64,000 nt of DNA from Leptoclinus maculatus. Its lineage: Eukaryota; Chordata; Actinopteri; Perciformes; Stichaeidae. Below the pieces are notes generated by a model. That model did not search any database. It was not told where the DNA came from and saw only the letters and a program-made list of their open reading frames with translations. Location of the stretch: positions 945,001 through 1,009,000 of the forward strand of contig JAVDOI010000040.1 of assembly GCA_032191485.1 (NCBI GenBank), read 5' to 3'. The position numbers and the translations under genes were made by a program. Positions 9,356 to 20,313 of the stretch are shown in pieces (the first letter of the stretch is position 1; the number at the start of each line of letters is the position of its first letter).

Positions 9356-9582
9356 TACTCAACACACAGCTTCACAGCATACAACAGACACTGCTGCACA
9401 GCAATGCTTGCACTTTTCTGGACAAACTGCAAAATAAATAAAGGCTACAAAAGGACCTCAACCCACAATCTGACTCGGAGGACAGAAATTGGCATTCAGA
9501 GCTGGAAATGTCGCCAAGCAGTCAGGGCTGATGCATACAGTGATTTGAGGCTGGGAGCACAGCGATGTTCCATGAGGGGCGT

Positions 9583-10384
9583 CAGACAGAACACAGATCA
9601 CACAGATCACACAACACAGAGATCACACACAGAACAGAGATCACACACAGAACACAGATCACACAGAACAAACACAGATCACAGATAGAACACAGATCAC
9701 ACACAGATCAAAGATAGAACACAGATCACACACAGAACACAGAACACAGAGATCACACACGGAACACAGATCACACACAGAACACAGAGATCACACACAG
9801 ATCACAGATAGAACACAGATCACACACAGAACACAGAACACAGAGATCACACACAGAACACAGATCACACAGAACAAACACAGATCACAGATAGAACACA
9901 GAGATCACACACGGAACACAGATCACACACAGAACACAGAGATCACACACAGATCACAGAGATCACACACGGAACACGGAACACAGATCACACACATCAC
10001 AGATAGAACACAGAGATCACACACAGAAAACGGAACACAGATCACACACATCACAGATAGAACACAGAGATCACACACAGAACACGGAACACAGATCACA
10101 CACATCACAGATAGAACACAGAGATCACACACAGAAAACGGAACACAGATCACACACATCACAGATAGAACACAGAGATCACACACAGAACACGGAACAC
10201 AGATCACACACATCACAGATAGAACACAGAGATCACACACGGAACACGGAACACAGATCACACACATCACAGATAGAACACAGAGATCACACACAGAACA
10301 CAGAACACAAATCCCAGATCACACACAGAACACAGATCACACAACACAGAGAACACACACAGAACACAGATCACACACACACAG
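9583..10384. repeat. ACAGATCACAC minisatellite, unit 1
   Basis: 802 bp of imperfect tandem repeats built from blocks such as ACAGATCACACACAGAAC, ACAGAGATCACACACGGAAC and ACATCACAGATAG. The + strand is nearly free of T outside GATC, CATC and GATA. It lies about 100 bp beyond the U2 3' end. Long reading frames on both strands (Cys-Val-rich or His-Arg-Ser-Thr-rich) are by-products of the repeat. Confidence 0.93.
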
Positions 10385-10460
10385 CCTCTAAGATAGACAG
10401 CGAGACTCTCGTCATTCATTACAGTGTGAAGTTAATCAACAGACTGATCCATTTGGATTG

Positions 10461-10476
10461 GTGTTTGGTTGTCCAC
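10461..10476 (-). promoter_or_regulatory. Weak 3' box candidate of U2 copy 1
   Basis: On the gene strand GTGGACAACCAAACAC begins 13 nt after U2. It is a poor match to the 3' box consensus, the weakest of the three genes, and is listed for its position only. Confidence 0.3.
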
Positions 10477-10488
10477 AAGGCATTTGAG

Positions 10489-10676
10489 GAGTGCACCGTT
10501 CCCGGCAATGCTGCAATACCGGGTCAATGCGTGGAGTGAACGGAGCAAGCCCCTTTTTCATCTCCCGATGCTAAAAATCTGCTTAATATGTTATCCTCAT
10601 ATAGAGGACATATCAGATATTAAACTGATAAGAACAGATACTACACTTGATCTTAGCCAAAAGGCCGAGAAGCGAT
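10489..10676 (-). ncRNA. RNU2: U2 snRNA, copy 1 of 24
   Basis: U2 snRNA pairs with the intron branch point and with U6 in the spliceosome. The complement strand starts ATCGCTTCTCGGCC; its first 66 nt are the same as human U2, including the branch-point recognition GUAGUA and the U2/U6 helix region. After that it diverges: stem IIb is GUCCUC/GAGGAU (a G-U pair for G-C), and stem IV is CCCGG/CCGGG where human has CCUGG/CCAGG, a compensatory pair change. The loop IV heptamer AUUGCAG is kept. The Sm site reads AUUUUUAG instead of AUUUUUGG. This copy has AATATGTTATCC where others have AATACGTTATCC. Its 3' end is uncertain by a few nt. Confidence 0.95.
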
Positions 10677-10726
10677 GACCCCCAACTGTTTGCTTCCTGT
10701 GTCAACCTCCTGACACATTTCTCCCT

Positions 10727-10739
10727 TGTCATGGTGCAG
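10727..10739 (-). promoter_or_regulatory. PSE-like element of U2 copy 1
   Basis: On the gene strand TGCACCATGACAA at -51 to -63. The core CACCATGAC differs by one base from the human-type CACCGTGAC PSE core. Same offset in the other units. Confidence 0.7.
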
Positions 10740-10775
10740 TTCTTTCAATGGGTCATAGCAGTGGCTACAGGTTGG

Positions 10776-10784
10776 CACACCCAT
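10776..10784 (+). promoter_or_regulatory. CACACCCAT element at -100 of U2
   Basis: CACACCCAT at -100 to -108 from the U2 start. The identical nonamer sits at exactly the same distance upstream of U5. A KLF/Sp1-type CACCC factor is the likely reader, by analogy. Confidence 0.5.
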
Positions 10785-10825
10785 CCAAGCACTCCATGGT
10801 CAAGAACCTTGGTCTAGTTAAGGAC

Positions 10826-10843
10826 AGCTTTTAGTCTTTTCAC
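10826..10843 (-). promoter_or_regulatory. Candidate 3' box of U5 copy 1
   Basis: On the gene strand GTGAAAAGACTAAAAGCT begins 8 nt after the U5 3' stem-loop, matching the position and A-rich core of an snRNA 3' box. Later units read GTGAAAAGATAAAAAGC or CTGAAAAGA variants. Confidence 0.5.
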
Positions 10844-10850
10844 AAGTGTA

Positions 10851-10970
10851 CAAGGCTCAGCCAAACGGCAAAGCCTGCTAAAAATAGGTTGAACTCATTG
10901 GTGTTCCTCTCCACGGAAGTCTTTAGTAAAAGGCGAAAGACTTGTGCGTTATGAAGAGAAACCAAAGTAA
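10851..10970 (-). ncRNA. RNU5: U5 snRNA, copy 1 of 25 (ACAAG class)
   Basis: U5 snRNA aligns the exons in the spliceosome through its loop 1. The complement strand reads TTACTTTGGTTTCTCTTC at the 5' end. It contains loop 1 CGCCUUUUACUAAAG and then CCGTGGAGAGGAAC, all diagnostic of U5. The loop 1 stem is AAGUCUUU/AAAGACUU where human has AAAUCUUU/AAAGAUUU, a compensatory A-U to G-C change. The basal stem pairs UUGGU with ACCAA. The Sm site reads AUUUUUAG, followed by a 3' stem-loop (AGGCU/AGCCU). U5 lies 174 bp upstream of U2 and 216 bp downstream of U1 in the transcribed direction. The 5' terminal base is T where human has A, so the exact start is uncertain by a few nt. Confidence 0.93.
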
Positions 10971-11020
10971 GTACAGCACTCTTGTCAAGAGCAGCCGAAG
11001 TCCCTAGTTGTCCCAGTCAA

Positions 11021-11034
11021 AACGCTCATGGTAA
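11021..11034 (-). promoter_or_regulatory. PSE-like element of U5 copy 1
   Basis: On the gene strand TTACCATGAGCGTT at -51 to -64, core ACCATGA as in U2. Units before U1 copies 5, 7 and 12 have GAGTG for GAGCG just after the core. Confidence 0.6.
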
Positions 11035-11069
11035 GCCTAAATTGACGTGCCCTGTTCCAAATCTGAAGC

Positions 11070-11078
11070 CACACCCAT
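11070..11078 (+). promoter_or_regulatory. CACACCCAT element at -100 of U5
   Basis: The same nonamer, at the same -100 to -108 distance, as upstream of U2, within otherwise unrelated flanking sequence. Confidence 0.5.
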
Positions 11079-11186
11079 TCCCATACTCCTGCCCACATCT
11101 TAAAGAGGGCAATATTCTCCATTGTACTATTTCCTCCCCTCCAATCAAAAGTACAAACCACTTGATATTTTCTTCAACATGACAAT

Positions 11187-11350
11187 CAGGGGAGAGCGCG
11201 AACGCAGTCCCCCACTACCAGAAATTATGCAGTCGAGATTCCCACATTTGGGGAATTCGCAATGGTCAGCACAACCGGAGTGCAATGGCTGGGCCTCGCC
11301 CTGGGTGAACCACCTTCTTGATCATGGTATCTCCCCTGCCAGGTAAGTAT
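11187..11350 (-). ncRNA. RNU1: U1 snRNA, copy 2
   Basis: One change from the majority: TTCGCAATGG for TTCGCAGTGG, in the strand between stem-loops II and III. 5' recognition sequence, U1A loop and Sm site intact. Confidence 0.97.
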
Positions 11351-11890
11351 GAGTTGGAAGAGACAGCGGCAGGGGCGGCATTCCCAGACATAGTACTCCG
11401 GATGACGGTTCCCAGATGGCATAATCCCAGAGTGCAGTCCTTTAGCATTAGCTTCCATTGGCAAGCTGTTTCTGCTTCTGAGAATGCAAACACAGCCCAG
11501 CAACCAAACGAAAGCCTAAAACCTAAGCATGCTAACAATGGAAGAATCTTCGGAACACATTTCTCCCACAAAGAAGGGAAAATATCAGTGAGAACACACA
11601 ATCACTTTAGGCACATCCAGAAGGCCACACCCACTTATCTTGGCGAACCCGGGCAATTTGCATTACTCAACACACAGCTTCACAGCATACAACAGACACT
11701 GCTGCACAGCAATGCTTGCACTTTTCTGGACAAACTGCAAAAGAAATAAAGGCTACAAAAGGACCTCAACCCACAATCTGACTCGGAGGACAGAAATTGG
11801 CATTCAGAGCTGGAAATGTCGCCAAGCAGTCAGGGCTGATGCATACAGTGATTTGAGGCTGGGAGCACAGCGATGTTCCATGAGGGGCGT

Positions 11891-12791
11891 CAGACAGAAC
11901 ACAGATCACACAGATCACACAACACAGAGATCACACACAGAACAGAGATCACACACAGAACACAGATCACACAGAACAAACACAGATCACAGATAGAACA
12001 CAGATCACACACAGAACACAGAACACAGAGATCACACACGGAACACAGATCACACACAGAACACAGAGATCACACACAGATCACAGATCACACAGAACAC
12101 ACACAGATCAAAGATAGAACACAGATCACACACAGAACACAGAACACAGAGATCACACACGGAACACAGATCACACACAGAACACAGAGATCACACACAG
12201 ATCACAGATAGAACACAGATCACACACAGAACACAGAACACAGAGATCACACACAGAACACAGATCACACAGAACAAACACAGATCACAGATAGAACACA
12301 GAGATCACACACGGAACACAGATCACACACAGAACACAGAGATCACACACAGATCACAGAGATCACACACGGAACACGGAACACAGATCACACACATCAC
12401 AGATAGAACACAGAGATCACACACAGAAAACGGAACACAGATCACACACATCACAGATAGAACACAGAGATCACACACAGAACACGGAACACAGATCACA
12501 CACATCACAGATAGAACACAGAGATCACACACAGAAAACGGAACACAGATCACACACATCACAGATAGAACACAGAGATCACACACAGAACACGGAACAC
12601 AGATCACACACATCACAGATAGAACACAGAGATCACACACGGAACACGGAACACGGAACACAGATCACACACATCACAGATAGAACACAGAGATCACACA
12701 CAGAACACAGAACACAAATCCCAGATCACACACAGAACACAGATCACACAACACAGAGAACACACACAGAACACAGATCACACACACACAG
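11891..12791. repeat. ACAGATCACAC minisatellite, unit 2
   Basis: 901 bp, the longest form, same length as in unit 3. Confidence 0.93.
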
Positions 12792-12899
12792 CCTCTAAGA
12801 TAGACAGCGAATGAGACTCTCGTCATTCATTACAGTGTGAAGTTAATCAACAGACTGATCCATTTGGATTGGTGTTTGGTTGTCCACAAGGCATTTGAG

Positions 12900-13087
12900 G
12901 AGTGCACCGTTCCCGGCAATGCTGCAATACCGGGTCAATGCGTGGAGTGAACGGAGCAAGCCCCTTTTTCATCTCCCGATGCTAAAAATCTGCTTAATAC
13001 GTTATCCTCATATAGAGGACATATCAGATATTAAACTGATAAGAACAGATACTACACTTGATCTTAGCCAAAAGGCCGAGAAGCGAT
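12900..13087 (-). ncRNA. RNU2: U2 snRNA, copy 2
   Basis: Majority sequence; serves as the reference for the other copies. Confidence 0.95.
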
Positions 13088-13261
13088 GACCCCCAACTGT
13101 TTGCTTCCTGTGTCAACCTCCTGACACATTTCTCCCTTGTCATGGTGCAGTTCTTTCAATGGGTCATAGCAGTGGCTATAGGTTGGCACACCCATCCAAG
13201 CACTCCATGGTCAAGAACCTTGGTCTAGTTAAGGACAGCTTTTTCTCTTTTCAGAAGTGTA

Positions 13262-13381
13262 CAAGTCTCAGCCAAACGGCAAAGCCTGCTAAAAATAGGT
13301 TGAACTCATTGGTGTTCCTCTCCACGGAAGTCTTTAGTAAAAGGCGAAAGACTTGTGCGTTATGAAGAGAAACCAAAGTAA
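13262..13381 (-). ncRNA. RNU5: U5 snRNA, copy 2 (ACAAG class)
   Basis: Has CAAGTCTCAGCC for CAAGGCTCAGCC, which weakens the terminal 3' stem-loop. Loop 1 intact. Confidence 0.92.
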
Positions 13382-13597
13382 GTACAGCACTCTTGTCAAG
13401 AGCAGCCGAAGTCCCTAGTTGTCCCAGTCAAAACGCTCATGGTAAGCCTAAATTGACGTGCCCTGTTCCAAATCTGAAGCCACACCCATTCCCATACTCC
13501 TGCCCACATCTTAAAGAGGGCAATATTCTCCATAGTACTATTTCCTCCCCTCCAATCAAAAGTACAAACCGCTTGATATTTTTTTCAACATGACAAT

Positions 13598-13761
13598 CAG
13601 GGGAGAGCGCGAACGCAGTCCCCCACTACCAGAAATTATGCAGTCGAGATTCCCACATTTGGGGAATTCGCAGTGGTCAGCACAACCGGAGTGCAATGGC
13701 TGGGCCTCGCCCTGGGTGAACCACCTTCTTGATCATGGTATCTCCCCTGCCAGGTAAGTAT
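13598..13761 (-). ncRNA. RNU1: U1 snRNA, copy 3
   Basis: Majority sequence, G18 form. Used as the U1 reference. Confidence 0.97.
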
Positions 13762-14301
13762 GAGTTGGAAGAGACAGCGGCAGGGGCGGCATTCCCAGAC
13801 ATAGTACTCCGGATGACGGTTCCCAGATGGCATAATCCCAGAGTGCAGTCCTTTAGCATTAGCTTCCATTGGCAAGCTGTTTCTGCTTCTGAGAATGCAA
13901 ACACAGCCCAGCAACCAAACGAAAGCCTAAAACCTAAGCATGCTAACAATGGAAGAATCTTCGGAACACATTTCTCCCACAAAGAAGGGAAAATATCAGT
14001 GAGAACACACAATCACTTTAGGCACATCCAGAAGGCCACACCCACTTATCTTGGCGAACCCGGGCAATTTGCATTACTCAACACACAGCTTCACAGCATA
14101 CAACAGACACTGCTGCACAGCAATGCTTGCACTTTTCTGGACAAACTGCAAAAGAAATAAAGGCTACAAAAGGACCTCAACCCACAATCTGACTCGGAGG
14201 ACAGAAATTGGCATTCAGAGCTGGAAATGTCGCCAAGCAGTCAGGGCTGATGCATACAGTGATTTGAGGCTGGGAGCACAGCGATGTTCCATGAGGGGCG
14301 T

Positions 14302-15202
14302 CAGACAGAACACAGATCACACAGATCACACAACACAGAGATCACACACAGAACAGAGATCACACACAGAACACAGATCACACAGAACAAACACAGATCA
14401 CAGATAGAACACAGATCACACACAGAACACAGAACACAGAGATCACACACGGAACACAGATCACACACAGAACACAGAGATCACACACAGATCACAGATC
14501 ACACAGAACACACACAGATCAAAGATAGAACACAGATCACACACAGAACACAGAACACAGAGATCACACACGGAACACAGATCACACACAGAACACAGAG
14601 ATCACACACAGATCACAGATAGAACACAGATCACACACAGAACACAGAACACAGAGATCACACACAGAACACAGATCACACAGAACAAACACAGATCACA
14701 GATAGAACACAGAGATCACACACGGAACACAGATCACACACAGAACACAGAGATCACACACAGATCACAGAGATCACACACGGAACACGGAACACAGATC
14801 ACACACATCACAGATAGAACACAGAGATCACACACAGAAAACGGAACACAGATCACACACATCACAGATAGAACACAGAGATCACACACAGAACACGGAA
14901 CACAGATCACACACATCACAGATAGAACACAGAGATCACACACAGAAAACGGAACACAGATCACACACATCACAGATAGAACACAGAGATCACACACAGA
15001 ACACGGAACACAGATCACACACATCACAGATAGAACACAGAGATCACACACGGAACACGGAACACGGAACACAGATCACACACATCACAGATAGAACACA
15101 GAGATCACACACAGAACACAGAACACAAATCCCAGATCACACACAGAACACAGATCACACAACACAGAGAACACACACAGAACACAGATCACACACACAC
15201 AG
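14302..15202. repeat. ACAGATCACAC minisatellite, unit 3
   Basis: 901 bp, apparently the same arrangement as unit 2; units 2 and 3 are a 2,411-bp tandem duplication. Confidence 0.93.
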
Positions 15203-15310
15203 CCTCTAAGATAGACAGCGAATGAGACTCTCGTCATTCATTACAGTGTGAAGTTAATCAACAGACTGATCCATTTGGATTGGTGTTTGGTTGTCCACAA
15301 GGCATTTGAG

Positions 15311-15498
15311 GAGTGCACCGTTCCCGGCAATGCTGCAATACCGGGTCAATGCGTGGAGTGAACGGAGCAAGCCCCTTTTTCATCTCCCGATGCTAAAAAT
15401 CTGCTTAATACGTTATCCTCATATAGAGGACATATCAGATATTAAACTGATAAGAACAGATACTACACTTGATCTTAGCCAAAAGGCCGAGAAGCGAT
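15311..15498 (-). ncRNA. RNU2: U2 snRNA, copy 3
   Basis: No difference from copy 2 noticed. Confidence 0.95.
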
Positions 15499-15672
15499 GA
15501 CCCCCAACTGTTTGCTTCCTGTGTCAACCTCCTGACACATTTCTCCCTTGTCATGGTGCAGTTCTTTCAATGGGTCATAGCAGTGGCTATAGGTTGGCAC
15601 ACCCATCCAAGCACTCCATGGTCAAGAACCTTGGTCTAGTTAAGGACAGCTTTTTCTCTTTTCAGAAGTGTA

Positions 15673-15792
15673 CAAGGCTCAGCCAAACGGCAAAGCCTGC
15701 TAAAAATAGGTTGAACTCATTGGTGTTCCTCTCCACGGAAGTCTTTAGTAAAAGGCGAAAGACTTGTGCGTTATGAAGAGAAACCAAAGTAA
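15673..15792 (-). ncRNA. RNU5: U5 snRNA, copy 3 (ACAAG class)
   Basis: Reference sequence of the ACAAG class. Confidence 0.93.
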
Positions 15793-16008
15793 GTACAGCA
15801 CTCTTGTCAAGAGCAGCCGAAGTCCCTAGTTGTCCCAGTCAAAACGCTCATGGTAAGCCTAAATTGACGTGCCCTGTTCCAAATCTGAAGCCACACCCAT
15901 TCCCATACTCCTGCCCACATCTTAAAGAGGGCAATATTCTCCATAGTACTATTTCCTCCCCTCCAATCAAAAGTACAAACCGCTTGATATTTTTTTCAAC
16001 ATGACAAT

Positions 16009-16172
16009 CAGGGGAGAGCGCGAACGCAGTCCCCCACTACCAGAAATTATGCAGTCGAGATTCCCACATTTGGGGAATTCGCAGTGGTCAGCACAACCGG
16101 AGTGCAATGGCTGGGCCTCGCCCTGGGTGAACCACCTTCTTGATCATGGTATCTCCCCTGCCAGGTAAGTAT
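16009..16172 (-). ncRNA. RNU1: U1 snRNA, copy 4
   Basis: Majority G18 form. First gene of the 4,305-bp dimer repeated at copy 6. Confidence 0.97.
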
Positions 16173-16712
16173 GAGTTGGAAGAGACAGCGGCAGGGGCGG
16201 CATTCCCAGACATAGTACTCCGGATGACGGTTCCCAGATGGCATAATCCCAGAGTGCAGTCCTTTAGCATTAGCTTCCATTGGCAAGCTGTTTCTGCTTC
16301 TGAGAATGCAAACACAGCCCAGCAACCAAACGAAAGCCTAAAACCTAAGCATGCTAACAATGGAAGAATCTTCGGAACACATTTCTCCCACAAAGAAGGG
16401 AAAATATCAGTGAGAACACACAATCACTTTAGGCACATCCAGAAGGCCACACCCACTTATCTTGGCGAACCCGGGCAATTTGCATTACTCAACACACAGC
16501 TTCACAGCATACAACAGACACTGCTGCACAGCAATGCTTGCACTTTTCTGGACAAACTGCAAAAGAAATAAAGGCTACAAAAGGACCTCAACCCACAATC
16601 TGACTCGGAGGACAGAAATTGGCATTCAGAGCTGGAAATGTCGCCAAGCAGTCAGGGCTGATGCATACAGTGATTTGAGGCTGGGAGCACAGCGATGTTC
16701 CATGAGGGGCGT

Positions 16713-17466
16713 CAGACAGAACACAGATCACACAGATCACACAACACAGAGATCACACACAGAACACACACAGAACACAGATCACACAGAACAAACACAG
16801 ATCACAGATAGAACACAGATCACACACAGAACACAGAACACAGAGATCACACACGGAACACAGATCACACACAGAACACAGAGATCACACACAGATCACA
16901 GATCACACAGAACACACACAGATCACAGATAGAACACAGATCACACACAGAACACAGAACACAGAGATCACACACGGAACACAGATCACACACAGAACAC
17001 AGAGATCACACACAGATCACAGATAGAACACAGATCACACACAGAACACAGAACACAGAGATCACACACAGAACACAGATCACACAGAACAAACACAGAT
17101 CACAGATAGAACACAGAGATCACACACGGAACACAGATCACACACAGAACACAGAGATCACACACAGATCACAGAGATCACACACATCACAGATAGAACA
17201 CAGAGATCACACACAGAAAACGGAACACAGATCACACACATCACAGATAGAACACAGAGATCACACAAAGAACACGGAACACAGATCACACACATCACAG
17301 ATAGAACACAGAGATCACACACGGAACACGGAACACAGATCACACACATCACAGATAGAACACAGAGATCACACACAGAACACAGAACACAAATCCCAGA
17401 TCACAGACAGAACACAGATCACACAACACAGAGAACACACACAGAACACAGATCACACACACACAG
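16713..17466. repeat. ACAGATCACAC minisatellite, unit 4
   Basis: 754 bp, same length as unit 6. Confidence 0.93.
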
Positions 17467-17568
17467 CCTCTAAGATAGACAGCGAGACTCGTCATTCATT
17501 ACAGTGTGAAGTTAATCAACAGACTGATCCATTTGGATTGGTGTTTGGTTGTCCACAAGGCATTTGAG

Positions 17569-17756
17569 GAGTGCACCGTTCCCGGCAATGCTGCAATACC
17601 GGGTCAATGCGTGGACTGAACGGAGCAAGCCCCTTTTTCATCTCCCGATGCTAAAAATCTGCTTAATACGTTATCCTCATATAGAGGACATATCAGATAT
17701 TAAACTGATAAGAACAGATACTACACTTGATCTTAGCCAAAAGGCCGAGAAGCGAT
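17569..17756 (-). ncRNA. RNU2: U2 snRNA, copy 4
   Basis: One private change: GTGGACTGAACGG for GTGGAGTGAACGG, in the stem III/IV connecting region. Confidence 0.95.
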
Positions 17757-17930
17757 GACCCCCAACTGTTTGCTTCCTGTGTAAACCTCCTGACACATTT
17801 CTCCCTTGTCATGGTGCAGTTCTTTCAATGGGTCATAGCAGTGGCTACAGGTTGGCACACCCATCCAAGCACTCCATGGTCAAGAACCTTGGTCTAGTTA
17901 AGGACAGCTTTTTATCTTTTCACAAGTGTA

Positions 17931-18050
17931 CAAGGCTCAGCCAAACGGCAAAGCCTGCTAAAAATAGGTTGAACTCATTGGTGTTCCTCTCCACGGAAGT
18001 CTTTAGTAAAAGGCGAAAGACTTGTGCGTTATGAAGAGAAACCAAAGTAA
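17931..18050 (-). ncRNA. RNU5: U5 snRNA, copy 4 (ACAAG class)
   Basis: No change from the class reference noticed. The PSE flank carries the ACACTCATGG variant. Confidence 0.93.
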
Positions 18051-18266
18051 GTACAGCACTCTTGTCAAGAGCAGCCGAAGTCCCTAGTTGTCCCAGTCAA
18101 AACACTCATGGTAAGCCTAAATTGACGTGCCCTGTTCCAAATCTGAAGCCACACCCATTCCCATAATCCTGCCCACATCTTAAAGAGGGCAATATTCTCC
18201 ATTGTACTATTTCCTCCCCTCCAATCAAAAGTACAAACCACTTGATATTTTTTTCAACATGACAAT

Positions 18267-18430
18267 CAGGGGAGAGCGCGAACGCAGTCCCCCACTGCCA
18301 GAAATTATGCAGTCGAGATTCCCACATTTGGGGAATTCGCAGTGGTCAGCACAACCGGAGTGCAATGGCTGGGCCTCGCCCTGGGTGAACCACCTTCTTG
18401 ATCATGGTATCTCCCCTGCCAGGTAAGTAT
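18267..18430 (-). ncRNA. RNU1: U1 snRNA, copy 5
   Basis: Has CACTGCCAG for CACTACCAG, two bases after the Sm site on the RNA (UUCUGGCAG). Shared with copies 7 and 12. The upstream region lacks the CCAAT box and reads GCATTTAGCACACAGC. Confidence 0.97.
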
Positions 18431-18993
18431 GAGTTGGAAGAGACAGCGGCAGGGGCGGCATTCCCAGACATAGTACTCCGGATGACGGTTCCCAGATGGC
18501 ATAATCCCAGAGTGCAGTCCTTTAGCATTTAGCACACAGCAAACAAGCTGTTTCTGCTTCTCAGAATGCAAACACAGCCCAGCAACCAAACGAAAGCCTA
18601 AAACCTAAGCATGCTAACAATGGAAGAATCTTCGGAACACATTTCTCCCACAAAGAAGGGAAAATATCAGTGAGAACACACAATCACTTTAGGCACATCC
18701 AGAAGGCCACACCCACTTATCTTGGCGAACCCGGGCAATTTGCATTACTCAACACACAGCTTCACAGCATACAACAGACACTGCTGCACAGCAATGCTTG
18801 CACTTTTCTGGACAAACTGCAAAAGAACCTCAAGGCTACAAAAGGCTACAAAAGGCTACAAAAGGACCTCAACCCACAATCTGACTCGGAGGACAGAAAT
18901 TGGCATTCAGAGCTGGAAATGTCGCCAAGCAGTCAGGGCTGATGCATACAGTGATTTGAGGCTGGGAGCACAGCGATGTTCCATGAGGGGCGT

Positions 18994-19507
18994 CAGACAG
19001 AACACAGATCACACAGATCACACAACACAGAGATCACACACAGAACACAGATCACACAGAACACACACAGATCACAGATAGAACACAGATCACACACAGA
19101 ACACAGAGATCACACACGGAACACAGATCACACACAGAACACAGAACACAGAGATCACACACAGATCACAGATAGAACACAGAGATCACACACGGAACAC
19201 GGAACACAGATCACACACATCACAGATAGAACACAGAGATCACACACAGAACACAGATCACACAGAACAAACACAGATCACAGATAGAACACAGAGATCA
19301 CACACGGAACACAGATCACACACAGAACACAGAGATCACACACAGATCACAGAGATCACACACGGAACACGGAACACAGATCACACACATCACAGATAGA
19401 ACACAGAGATCACACAGAGAACACAGAACACAAATCCCAGATCACACACAGAACACAGATCACACAACACAGAGAACACACACAGAACACAGATCACACA
19501 CACACAG
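18994..19507. repeat. ACAGATCACAC minisatellite, unit 5
   Basis: 514 bp, the most frequent length in the array. Preceded by an insertion with three GGCTACAAAA copies. Confidence 0.93.
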
Positions 19508-19615
19508 CCTCTAAGATAGACAGCGAATGAGACTCTCGTCATTCATTACAGTGTGAAGTTAATCAACAGACTGATCCATTTGGATTGGTGTTTGGTTGTC
19601 CACAAGGCATTTGAG

Positions 19616-19803
19616 GAGTGCACCGTTCCCGGCAATGCTGCAATACCGGGTCAATGCGTGGAGTGAACGGAGCAAGCCCCTTTTTCATCTCCCGATGCTA
19701 AAAATCTGCTTAATACGTTATCCTCATATAGAGGACATATCAGATATTAAACTGATAAGAACAGATACTACACTTGATCTTAGCCAAAAGGCCGAGAAGC
19801 GAT
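19616..19803 (-). ncRNA. RNU2: U2 snRNA, copy 5
   Basis: Majority sequence. Confidence 0.95.
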
Positions 19804-19977
19804 GACCCCCAACTGTTTGCTTCCTGTGTCAACCTCCTGACACATTTCTCCCTTGTCATGGTGCAGTTCTTTCAATGGGTCATAGCAGTGGCTACAGGTT
19901 GGCACACCCATCCAAGCACTCCATGGTCAAGAACCTTGGTCTAGTTAAGGACAGCTTTTTATCTTTTCACAAGTGTA

Positions 19978-20097
19978 CAAGGCTCAGCCAAACGGCAAAG
20001 CCTGCTAAAAATAGGTTGAACTCGTTGGTGTTCCTCTCCACGGAAGTCTTTAGTAAAAGGCGAAAGACTTAAGCGTTATGAAGAGAAACCAAAGTAA
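19978..20097 (-). ncRNA. RNU5: U5 snRNA, copy 5 (UUAAG class)
   Basis: First copy of the second U5 class: the RNA reads CGCUUAAGUCUUU instead of CGCACAAGUCUUU just 5' of the loop 1 stem. Private change CTCGTTGG for CTCATTGG. Confidence 0.93.
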
Positions 20098-20313
20098 GTA
20101 CAGCACTCTTGTCAAGAGCAGCCGAAGTCCCTAGTTGTCCCAGTCAAAACGCTCATGGTAAGCCTAAATTGACGTGCCCTGTTCCAAATCTGAAGCCACA
20201 CCCATTCCCATACTCCTGCCCACATCTTAAAGAGGGCAATATTCTCCATTGTACTATTTCCTCCCCTCCAATCAAAAGTACAAACCGCTTGATATTTTTT
20301 TCAACATGACAAT

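Larger units (their letters stand above)
9043..9582. other. U1 upstream region (representative, unit 1)
   Basis: About 540 bp between U1 and the minisatellite, present in all units. It holds the PSE, the TCCCAGA cluster, an inverted CCAAT box (CCATTGG near -107), the CACCC box and the octamer. The outer 220 bp (about 9360-9582) show no motif or RNA gene I recognise. Units differ in two places: a CCAAT-lacking version in five units, and an extra stretch with GGCTACAAAA repeats in two units. Confidence 0.8.
16009..20313. repeat. 4,305-bp higher-order dimer, first copy
   Basis: Two units (2,258 and 2,047 bp to the next U1) recur at 20314-24618 with the same spacing of every gene (U1 16009/20314, U2 17569/21874, U1 18267/22572). 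Shared private markers include GCATTTAGCACACAGC upstream of U1 and the GGCTACAAAA triplication. Confidence 0.9.

Noticed and set aside
9010..9441. 143-codon reading frame repeated in most units
   Set aside because: It begins inside U1 on the opposite strand with a TTG codon and covers the U1 promoter. It is broken in units with the alternative upstream region.
9923..10294. Cys/Val-rich proteins with CVICVPCSVCDLC repeats, also seen in later units
   Set aside because: Pure translation of the minisatellite in one frame. Length changes with repeat number and no start context or domain is present.
9583..10384. CRISPR-like array of short repeats
   Set aside because: There are no unique spacers of constant length and the genome is eukaryotic. 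It is a degenerate minisatellite.
10469..10678. 69-codon reading frame repeated in most units
   Set aside because: It is the antisense of the U2 gene over its whole length.
11873..12211. His/Arg/Ser/Thr-rich proteins (EHRSHTEHR repeats) on the + strand
   Set aside because: The other strand of the same minisatellite; a low-complexity artefact.
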